This document shows, in pieces, positions 54,272 to 60,386 of a DNA stretch of 64,000 bases. How positions within the stretch are numbered: the stretch's first letter is position 1; each line of letters opens with the position of its first letter. Source of the stretch: Allotamlana fucoidanivorans. Lineage in GTDB: Bacteria; Bacteroidota; Bacteroidia; Flavobacteriales; Flavobacteriaceae. The stretch covers positions 496,001 through 560,000 of the forward strand of contig NZ_CP074074.1 in the NCBI RefSeq assembly GCF_045788535.1, in the 5' to 3' direction. The notes below the pieces were generated by a model. The model searched no databases and was not told the origin of the DNA. It worked only from the letters and a program-made list of their open reading frames with translations. The translations under genes and the position numbers were made by a program.

Positions 54272-54402
54272 GCATAACGGTCTCGGCTATGAGTAGTTGC
54301 GTGGGTTAGCACTTAACTTTGCAAGTAAACACCAAACTGAAAATCCGCGAGGATTTTCATAAGTTGGCGAGAATAAGCAATTACTTATAGCCATTGTTGT
54401 AG
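54272..54402 (-). repeat. attC-like site 26 (between C27 and C26)
   Basis: AAC at 54276, GTT ending at 54398 (123 bp). Same family as sites 9, 12 and 14; arms GGCTATGAGTAGTTGC and GCAATTACTTATAGCC. Confidence 0.92.
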
Positions 54403-54410
54403 GTAGTTAT

Positions 54411-54854
54411 TTATTCTTTATCTAAATTCAGATAATACAGTTTTGCAGCTTCCTGGATTTCATCATCTAAATTGTCATCTAGCGCATATGAATAAAGTAC
54501 CCATTCATCGTTTGGTTTATAAAATTTAAAAATAAATCTAAGTGGTTGTCGGTCGTATTTTACGAGATATGAGTATAAAACAAAACTTTCAGCAAACTTT
54601 TTTGTAGTGATTAGTTCTTGTCCGTAATACTTTCCCATATAACTTTCTGTAAATCCATTTACCGTTCCAATAATTTTATCAATATCATCTTTTATTCTGT
54701 CAGTCCATTTATTTGTTGCATATAAATCCTTTACTGCTTTTCCAGCGTCTTTTTCATAAGTAGCAAAAAAAGTGTCAATCAAATTTTGCGGACTAGATTG
54801 TGCAAATAAGTTGCTTGATACTAATATCATTAATACGATTAGTGTTTTTTTCAT
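54411..54854 (-). CDS. Exported protein of unknown function (cassette C27, proximal)
   Basis: 147 residues with a signal peptide (LIVLMILVSSNLFAQS). Helical plus beta body (SPQNLIDTFFATYEKDAGKAV, FVLYSYLVKYDRQPLRFIFKFY) suggestive of an NTF2-like fold, weakly. As the cassette nearest the recombinase it should be the most recently inserted. Tags GTTGTAGGTA / TACCTACAAC match. Confidence 0.62.
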   Translation of the reverse strand: MKKTLIVLMILVSSNLFAQSSPQNLIDTFFATYEKDAGKAVKDLYATNKWTDRIKDDIDKIIGTVNGFTESYMGKYYGQELITTKKFAESFVLYSYLVKYDRQPLRFIFKFYKPNDEWVLYSYALDDNLDDEIQEAAKLYYLNLDKE

Positions 54855-54884
54855 TTTTTTTATGTTTATTGAGTTCTGTTTAAT

Positions 54885-54960
54885 TACCTACAACTTGTTT
54901 ATATGAATGGTTTAGAACTATATAATATACCAAAGAGGGAGGGATAACGATGATTTTTTA
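54885..54960 (-). other. Candidate attI (primary insertion site)
   Basis: On the minus strand, CAAGTTGTAGGTA forms the 5' junction of the first cassette. Unlike the internal sites it has no long second arm: the 127 bp between the junction and the recombinase stop are AT-rich, with a purine-rich patch at about 54933-54946. A simple, non-palindromic site at this place is what an integron attI looks like. The recombination point would be G^TT at 54892-54894. Confidence 0.6.
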
Positions 54961-55021
54961 ACTTAATTATTATACTTATCATTTTGGTTTTATAAATTCT
55001 GGTTACAATATAATAACTTTC

Positions 55022-56152
55022 TTACAATGTATCAAAAGGATTTTTAATATCCATTAAATTGGTTGAAGATACATGTGTGTAAATCATGGTTGTTTTTGGG
55101 CTATTGTGCCCTAAAAGTTCTTGAATATACCTTATATCCGTACCACTTTCTAATAAATGAGTTGCAAAGCTGTGTCGTAAGGTGTGCAAGGTAGCATATT
55201 TCGTAATGTTAGCTCTTTGTAAGGCTTGTTTTAATACTTGTCTGGCACTGACTTGTGTATATGGTTCTCCGTTTCTTCCTTCGAATAGGTGTTTTTTTGG
55301 ATTGTAATGGTTAATATAAGTATGAAGTAATGGTATTATACTACTGGAAAGGAGGGTGTATCTGTCCTTTCTGCCTTTAGCCGCTTTAATATGTATTAAT
55401 CTACGCTCATAATCTATATTATTTGGTTTTAGAGTAAGAGCTTCTCCAATGCGTAGTCCAGCTGAATAAACTAAGCTTAGAAGGGTTTTGTGCTTAATAT
55501 TTTGGATGTTATCCAGCAAGGTTTTAATCTCGCTTTTGCTTAGTACATTTGGTAGCTTTTTATCTTTATCAGGGCGCTTGATCTCTAAGGGTTCTATATC
55601 AATATCTTTAAAAGTAAAATAATGTTTAATACCACTAATACATTGATTTTGATAAGAAACAGACTTTTTAGCATTAAAAATAAAGTCATAGTTAAATTGC
55701 TCAATGGATCTAACAGAAATATTGGTGATTTGCTTCAAATTAATATATCGTATAAACAAGCTGGTAACTTCAACATAGGTGTCAACAGTATTTGCACTAA
55801 ATCGTTTTTGTTCTAACCATCTTTTGAATTTATTCATTTCTGTAATCTGGTCCGCACTTAAAGGCGGTAGTTTATTAATAATAGATAGGTTTTTCTTTGA
55901 AGATTCTTCACTTTCGTTTTTTTTAGTAATAAATTCACTGTAATTAACATACCATTTTTTTCGCCTGAAGTACTTAAATAGGTCTGAGATAGCTCCTTTA
56001 TAAGATTTAACATAAAAGGTCTTGTAAGTAAAACTCCATTTTACATCTGGAAATGATTTTATATAGTTGTGTACTTCAGAACTATTATCAAAGTAAATAA
56101 TAATATAAAGTATTTTTTTGTGCCAAAGTGGTTTAAGAGAAATAGTAATCAT
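55022..56152 (-). CDS. Tyrosine recombinase, probable cassette integrase (non-IntI type)
   Basis: 376 residues. An N-terminal extension (~1-95: PLWHKKILYIIIYF, FPDVKWSFTYKTFYVKS) precedes a SAM-like core-binding domain (~100-180) and the catalytic domain. Catalytic residues: Arg234 (AGLRIGEA), Lys259 (KAAKGRKDR), His323 and Arg326 (LHTLRHSFATH), His349 (LLGHNS), Tyr358. Only 64 residues separate Lys259 and His323, as in XerC/D (about 72) and unlike IntI1 (about 106), so the IntI-specific insertion is missing. It points toward the array, in the same direction as the cassettes. Being adjacent to attI makes it the best candidate for the array's recombinase, though it could be an unrelated Xer-like enzyme. 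Confidence 0.8.
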   Translation of the reverse strand: MITISLKPLWHKKILYIIIYFDNSSEVHNYIKSFPDVKWSFTYKTFYVKSYKGAISDLFKYFRRKKWYVNYSEFITKKNESEESSKKNLSIINKLPPLSADQITEMNKFKRWLEQKRFSANTVDTYVEVTSLFIRYINLKQITNISVRSIEQFNYDFIFNAKKSVSYQNQCISGIKHYFTFKDIDIEPLEIKRPDKDKKLPNVLSKSEIKTLLDNIQNIKHKTLLSLVYSAGLRIGEALTLKPNNIDYERRLIHIKAAKGRKDRYTLLSSSIIPLLHTYINHYNPKKHLFEGRNGEPYTQVSARQVLKQALQRANITKYATLHTLRHSFATHLLESGTDIRYIQELLGHNSPKTTMIYTHVSSTNLMDIKNPFDTL

Positions 56153-56190
56153 CAGTTTTTTCTTAAAAATAAGTGATAAAAACCTTATAT

Positions 56191-56227
56191 TCGAATGTTA
56201 AGCGAATAGTATTCGTGTAACATTCGA
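56191..56227. promoter_or_regulatory. Nested palindrome between the recombinase and a divergent gene
   Basis: TCGAATGTTA (56191-56200) and TAACATTCGA (56218-56227) are perfect inverted arms around an inner CGAATAGTATTCG-type palindrome. It lies in the 90-bp space between the divergent start codons of the recombinase and the zinc-finger gene. A shared operator is the simplest reading. A recombination site is the alternative. Confidence 0.7.
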
Positions 56228-56242
56228 CTAAATGACATTTTT

Positions 56243-56620
56243 ATGAAAGCAAGGTTGTGTTTAGCATGTCAAAAACCAATGACAGGGCGTTCTGATAAAA
56301 AATTTTGTGATTTGCATTGCAAAAGCTCTTACCATTATCGAAGGTCACTTGAAGAGGCACAGCGCTTTTACAATTTTGTGGATAATCAACTCAGACAGAA
56401 CAGGAGATTATTGAAGGCCTATAACAAATCAGGTAAATCAACTATAAGAGCCAAAGTCCTGCATGATCAGGGTTTTAACCCTAAATTCTTCACCCATTAT
56501 TGGAAGAATACTAAGGGAGATGTCTATCTGTTTGTTTATGAATATGGCTTTTTAAAGCGTCATGAACATGATGTGGAAAAATACGTGTTGATTACCTGGC
56601 AGAGTTATATGGGTAAATAA
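56243..56620 (+). CDS. Conserved Flavobacterial zinc-finger protein
   Basis: 125 residues. Cys pattern CLACQ...KKFCDLHCKSSYHYRR forms a DUF2116/FCS-like zinc finger. The rest (FNPKFFTHYWKNTKGDVYLFVYEYGF) recurs in many Flavobacteria as a conserved hypothetical protein. Divergent from the recombinase across the nested palindrome. Function unknown. Confidence 0.65.
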   Translation: MKARLCLACQKPMTGRSDKKFCDLHCKSSYHYRRSLEEAQRFYNFVDNQLRQNRRLLKAYNKSGKSTIRAKVLHDQGFNPKFFTHYWKNTKGDVYLFVYEYGFLKRHEHDVEKYVLITWQSYMGK

Positions 56621-56636
56621 GCTTTTAATTTTAGGA

Positions 56637-57083
56637 TTAAGAGCCCTCAAAAGGGGCTAAATACAAATACTCTACATGACCAGTTTCAATGTTGTAATAA
56701 GGCTTTCTTCCGGAAACATCAACAGGCAGATTATGTATAGGAAAGTATTTTTTTCCGGCAAAAAACGATTTAAGTTCTTCCAGATCCTTTTTGGTGGCTG
56801 GTTGATTATCTTTCGAAGTGAAAAACTTTTGCACAATATCAGCCGTTATAGAACCAATAGCAGCATTTCCAACACCGGCTAAATTGACACTGTCTTTTTT
56901 TGGTGGTGTTACCGATGTGTCTGGAGCTATTTCTTGTGATGGCGTGGTGCCTGGTAGTTTTGTTTTGTCTTGCTTTAAATACCAGTGACGACTTCTACAG
57001 GAGTTACTGCAAAATTTTTGTGCACCTCTGCGTTTAGGAGTGTAATCACCCCCACAATGACGGCAAATTTGGGTGGTTTTCAT
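56637..57083 (-). CDS. Zinc-finger protein of unknown function
   Basis: 148 residues. N-terminal CRHCGG...QKFCSNSCRSRHWYLK is an FCS-type zinc finger similar to that of the neighbouring gene. A Pro/Thr-rich linker and a C-terminal half (TKKDLEELKSFFAGKKYFP) follow. Convergent with the previous gene (16 bp apart). Confidence 0.6.
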   Translation of the reverse strand: MKTTQICRHCGGDYTPKRRGAQKFCSNSCRSRHWYLKQDKTKLPGTTPSQEIAPDTSVTPPKKDSVNLAGVGNAAIGSITADIVQKFFTSKDNQPATKKDLEELKSFFAGKKYFPIHNLPVDVSGRKPYYNIETGHVEYLYLAPFEGS

Positions 57084-57406
57084 GATATATACGTAAATTA
57101 GACGTTTAATTTACGATTAAATTGGTTACACCTACTCATACTAAAATAAGTTCGTAATAGTTGTTTTTCGAGTTCTGTTGCACATAAATAGTAAAAAAAA
57201 TAAACTTTAAAAATAAGTTTTCCTTGTGTTTTATCTTTTTCAGACCGCGGGCCATTAAAACCAAAATGCAATTGCTATCACATCAACCAAGGTAAAATAT
57301 TTTGCTCTGCATCAGGTAAAAATAGCTTAATACTTTCACTAAACAAATGATCGTTAAATTTTTTAAGTATGCTTTTTATATTACATATATTATGTATATT
57401 TGATGT
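57084..57406. other. 323-bp intergenic region with possible operator
   Basis: No open frame of note. Just before the MerR-like gene are the inverted half-sites ACATA and TATGT (within TTACATATATTATGTA) and TATATTTG at 57395-57402, which fits the Bacteroidota -7 consensus TAnnTTTG but lies only 4 bp from the start codon. An autoregulated promoter is possible. Confidence 0.4.
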
Positions 57407-58390
57407 ATGAAAGATTTTATCACATTATTAAATCAATACCCTAAGTTATCAGAATCAAAAGTTTCTATTTCTAGTTTAGGAGTAGCACATCGAGTATTTT
57501 TCAATTGGAAAGAAAAAGGACTTATTGATTATGAACATAATTTTACACAAGAAGATCTTGATAATAATGTAACACGAAAAAAAATTAAACTAAACGCATT
57601 CGAAGCCCTATGGATTCTTATAATAAAGGAATTGAGATCTTTTAATATAGGTTTAGATACCATAGGAAAACTGAAGACTTTTTTGTTTACAGTACCCAAT
57701 TATAATTTTATAAAGGATCTTTCAAAGACTGAGCTAAAAGAGATTAGTGAGCATATGCTTAACCAAGGTATGAATAGCTTTTTGAGTGCATTTGACCTTA
57801 ATGTTGAAACTCAAATTGACCATCTTAATAATCTTACTGATTCCAACAAGATCTACTACAGTAATTTAAGCATCTTAATCAATGTCATTTTATTATCTGG
57901 TCAAGCACCTTCACTATTTATATTTAAAAAACCCGTTGAAGAAGAGTTGGGCTTTGAAATATTCAATCCAACGTTAGAATTCAAGTACTATAGTCAAATA
58001 AATGAGGATTACAGAAGTCATCTTATTAATGGGCTTATAGAACATAGTGTTATTAATATTCCTATAAGACCACTGTTTGAGCACTTTTTCGATAATAAAT
58101 TGTTGATTAAATATGCTATTGATTTTAACCTGTACACAGATGGAGAATTGAAAATATTAAAACTTCTCAAATCAAAGGATTTTAATAAAATCATCATTCA
58201 TAAAAACAATGATCAGCAAATCACTATAGAGAGCACTTCAAGTGAACAAGTTTTAGGAAATAAAGCCATAGAACTTAGGAGAACCCTTGGTCTTAAACAA
58301 TATGAACGGGCTGAGATTATTCACAGAAATGATAAGCATTTAGTTATTACTAATACAACAAAACAAAAGATAGACCTAGGCAATACCTAG
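57407..58390 (+). CDS. MerR-like DNA-binding protein
   Basis: 327 residues. The N-terminus (SISSLGVAHRVFFNWKEKGLIDYE, then FEALWILIIKELRSFNIGLDTIGKLK) has the winged-helix arrangement of MerR proteins. The large C-terminal part is unrecognised and has no visible metal site. It precedes the serine recombinase on the same strand, so it may control that element. Confidence 0.6.
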   Translation: MKDFITLLNQYPKLSESKVSISSLGVAHRVFFNWKEKGLIDYEHNFTQEDLDNNVTRKKIKLNAFEALWILIIKELRSFNIGLDTIGKLKTFLFTVPNYNFIKDLSKTELKEISEHMLNQGMNSFLSAFDLNVETQIDHLNNLTDSNKIYYSNLSILINVILLSGQAPSLFIFKKPVEEELGFEIFNPTLEFKYYSQINEDYRSHLINGLIEHSVINIPIRPLFEHFFDNKLLIKYAIDFNLYTDGELKILKLLKSKDFNKIIIHKNNDQQITIESTSSEQVLGNKAIELRRTLGLKQYERAEIIHRNDKHLVITNTTKQKIDLGNT

Positions 58391-58454
58391 CTCATAACAT
58401 TCCAAAGTTACATAACAAGTTTAGTACACTTCTTATGGACACCTATTGGAACCC

Positions 58455-58595
58455 ATGAATTTTAACGATGCAAAAAGCATTTTAAACAAAAACAATGAAT
58501 GTCCTTACACGGACCAAGAGATTAAAGACATTTTAAAATTATTAAATATCATGTCAGACATGATATGTCACACCTTAAACCCTTTAAAGCCTTAA
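58455..58595 (+). CDS. Small protein upstream of the serine recombinase
   Basis: A 46-codon frame (MNFNDAKSILNKNNEC..., helical, with YTDQEIKDILKLLNIM) ends 3 bp before the recombinase start, so the two are probably translationally coupled. Function unknown; a small accessory of this kind next to serine recombinases is plausible. Confidence 0.5.
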   Translation: MNFNDAKSILNKNNECPYTDQEIKDILKLLNIMSDMICHTLNPLKP

Positions 58596-58598
58596 GCC

Positions 58599-60206
58599 AT
58601 GAAAAATGTTATTTTATACGTTAGAGTATCAACTGATGAGCAAGCCGACAAAGGATTCTCATTAAGAGATCAGGAGCAAAAACTATTAAATTATTGTAAG
58701 CTTAATAATTTGAATGTGCTAGAACTGTTTAAAGAAGATTATTCCGCCAAAACATTTAATCGTCCTGAATTTAAAAAATTGTCGACTTATTGTAAGAAGA
58801 ACAAAAACAATATTAATGAATTACTATTCGTTAAATGGGATCGTTTTTCCAGAAACACCATGGAGTCTTATAATGTTATAGATTCATTTAGAGATCTAGG
58901 TATTCTTGTAAATGCCATAGAACAACCACTGGATTTGTCAATACCTGAACAAGGACTTATGCTTGCTGTATATTTATCAATGCCTGAGGTAGAAAACCAA
59001 AGACGTTCTTTAAATGTCAAAGCAGGTATGAGAAGAGCTTTTAAAGAAGGGCGCTATGTTGTTACCCCGCCTAAAGGCTACGCTATGGGCAGAGATAGTA
59101 GTAAAAAACCCATTTTAATACCAAATGATGATGCCGTATTTATTAAAGAAGCTTTTGAACTGATTGCATCGGGAATTTACAATCAAAAAGAAGTTTTAGC
59201 ACGCTTGTCTAAAAAAGGGTTTAAATCGAGTTCTTCTTCTTTTGCTCGTATGCTACGCAATTCGCTTTATTGTGGAGATATTCTTATTCCAGCTTATAAG
59301 GATGAGAAAGAAATGGTTACCAAAGGCATTCATGAACCTTTAATCACAAAAACGCTTTTTAATAACGTACAAAAGATTATAAATGGAGGAAAGAAACAAC
59401 ATGGTACATTACATAAAAAAGTAAACAAAAAATTCCCTTTAAAGGATTTTGTGCTTTGTCCTCAATGCGGAAATCCGCTATTAGCTAGTGCATCAAAGGG
59501 GCGTTCTAAATACTATGCATATTATCATTGCACTAAACCCTGTGGAACGCGCTACAAAGCGGAAGACGTAGAACAATGGTTTGCAAACTTTCTTGGGGGA
59601 ATTTCCTTGAAACCAAATGTTCAGAAACTCTTATTTAAAATGATAAAAGAGCGCATAAATACTCAGACATCACAAAAACATTTAGGTCCTAAACACTATG
59701 AAGCCATTGCCAAAGTTGACAGTAAACTTATTAAACTTCAGGATTTATATATTGATGGAGATATTGGTAAATCAGACTATGAAACTGCCAAACAGCGCTA
59801 TAATAATATTCTAGATGAACTTAAAGAAAAAGAAATTAGACAAAAGGAAACATCTGTATTATTGGATACTTACAAAAACGGATTAAAAAACCTGCATGAC
59901 ATCGATTTTCAGTTTGTTGAATCTGACATAGAACACAAAAGAAAGCTCCTTGGTTCGATATTCCCGAAAAAATTCCAATTTGAAAATAATCAAGTTCGAA
60001 CCGCTGATATCAATCCGTTACTCTTAAAAATAGCTAGTATTAATAAGGGTTTACAAGGGAATAAAAAAAGGGACAAATCAAAAAAATCTGATTTGTCCCA
60101 TTTAGTACTGAAGGCGGGACTTGAACCCGCACGACCTAATGGTCATTGGATTTTAAGTCCAACGTGTCTACCAATTCCACCACTTCAGCATCTTGGTATA
60201 TTTTAA
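58599..60206 (+). CDS. Large serine recombinase, C-terminus reads into tRNA-Leu
   Basis: The open frame is 535 residues. Resolvase domain with catalytic Ser11 (LYVRVSTDEQADKGFSL), recombinase domain (RRAFKEGRYVVTPPKGYAMG), zinc ribbon (CPQCGNPLL ... CTKPCGTRY) and a coiled coil (~370-430). From about residue 485 the frame translates the tRNA terminator and then the antisense of tRNA-Leu (LKAGLEPARPN...), so the last ~50 residues are probably not native protein sequence. This suggests that the element integrated at the 3' side of the tRNA gene. Confidence 0.8.
   Translation: MKNVILYVRVSTDEQADKGFSLRDQEQKLLNYCKLNNLNVLELFKEDYSAKTFNRPEFKKLSTYCKKNKNNINELLFVKWDRFSRNTMESYNVIDSFRDLGILVNAIEQPLDLSIPEQGLMLAVYLSMPEVENQRRSLNVKAGMRRAFKEGRYVVTPPKGYAMGRDSSKKPILIPNDDAVFIKEAFELIASGIYNQKEVLARLSKKGFKSSSSSFARMLRNSLYCGDILIPAYKDEKEMVTKGIHEPLITKTLFNNVQKIINGGKKQHGTLHKKVNKKFPLKDFVLCPQCGNPLLASASKGRSKYYAYYHCTKPCGTRYKAEDVEQWFANFLGGISLKPNVQKLLFKMIKERINTQTSQKHLGPKHYEAIAKVDSKLIKLQDLYIDGDIGKSDYETAKQRYNNILDELKEKEIRQKETSVLLDTYKNGLKNLHDIDFQFVESDIEHKRKLLGSIFPKKFQFENNQVRTADINPLLLKIASINKGLQGNKKRDKSKKSDLSHLVLKAGLEPARPNGHWILSPTCLPIPPLQHLGIF
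60069..60100 (-). terminator. Terminator of the tRNA transcript
   Basis: GGGACAAATCA and TGATTTGTCCC form an 11-bp perfect stem. On the minus strand it is followed by TTTTTTTATT, right after the tRNA-Leu 3' end. Confidence 0.88.
60106..60189 (-). tRNA. tRNA-Leu (anticodon TAA)
   Basis: 84 nt. Acceptor GCTGAAG pairs with CTTCAGT (one G-U). The T arm GCGGGTTCAAGTCCCGC, the variable arm of a type II tRNA and anticodon loop CTTAAAA with TAA are visible. No encoded CCA. Confidence 0.93.
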
Positions 60207-60217
60207 GAAAGTTTCAG

Positions 60218-60289
60218 AGCGAAAGACGGGATTTGAACCCGCGACCCTCACCTTGGCAAGGTGATGCTCTACCCCTGAGCTACTTTCGC
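60218..60289 (-). tRNA. tRNA-Gly (anticodon GCC)
   Basis: 72 nt. Acceptor GCGAAAG pairs with CTTTCGC. D loop CTCAGGGGTAGAG, anticodon loop CTTGCCAAG and T arm GCGGGTTCAAATCCCGT are canonical. It lies 28 bp upstream of tRNA-Leu, forming a tandem transcript. Confidence 0.95.
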
Positions 60290-60386
60290 AGTCTTTTAAT
60301 GAACGAGCAATATCGCTATTGCGGATGCAAATTTAAACTATTTCTCCTAAATCCAAAGCCTTTTCTAAAAAAAAAGAAAAAATATT

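Larger units (their letters stand above)
21052..54894 (-). other. Integron-like gene-cassette array (27 cassettes)
   Basis: All cassette genes are on the minus strand and are separated by sites of the form ...AAC-arm-core-arm-GTT... with 123-127 bp between the outer AAC and GTT. Comparing cassette ends shows that the bases after GTT at the 5' end are complementary to those before AAC at the 3' end of the same cassette (for example GTTATGCCAC and GTGGCATAAC for the GNAT cassette), as expected when cassettes were excised and inserted at G^TT. Cassettes are numbered C1 (distal, next to the IS3 element) to C27 (next to the recombinase). They hold 31 genes, and one cassette has no intact gene. The array is interrupted by five IS3-type and two IS1182-type insertions. 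Confidence 0.9.

Noticed and set aside
54241..54312. N-terminal extension of the GNAT cassette gene, and similar extensions at 29916-29981 and 37784-37861
   Set aside because: The extra codons translate the recombination site. Internal ATGs give proper protein starts or signal peptides.
23173..54402. REP/ERIC-like dispersed repeats as the explanation of the inverted repeats
   Set aside because: Dispersed repeats would not carry reciprocal tags that match only within one cassette, nor be confined to one gene orientation.
21052..54894. Regular repeats suggesting a CRISPR array
   Set aside because: Repeats are about 125 bp, spaced by whole genes (0.4-2.6 kb), and their ends are cassette-specific. 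No cas genes are present.
55022..56152. Naming the recombinase intI
   Set aside because: Catalytic-box spacing is Xer-like and the IntI-specific insertion is missing, so the symbol would mislead.
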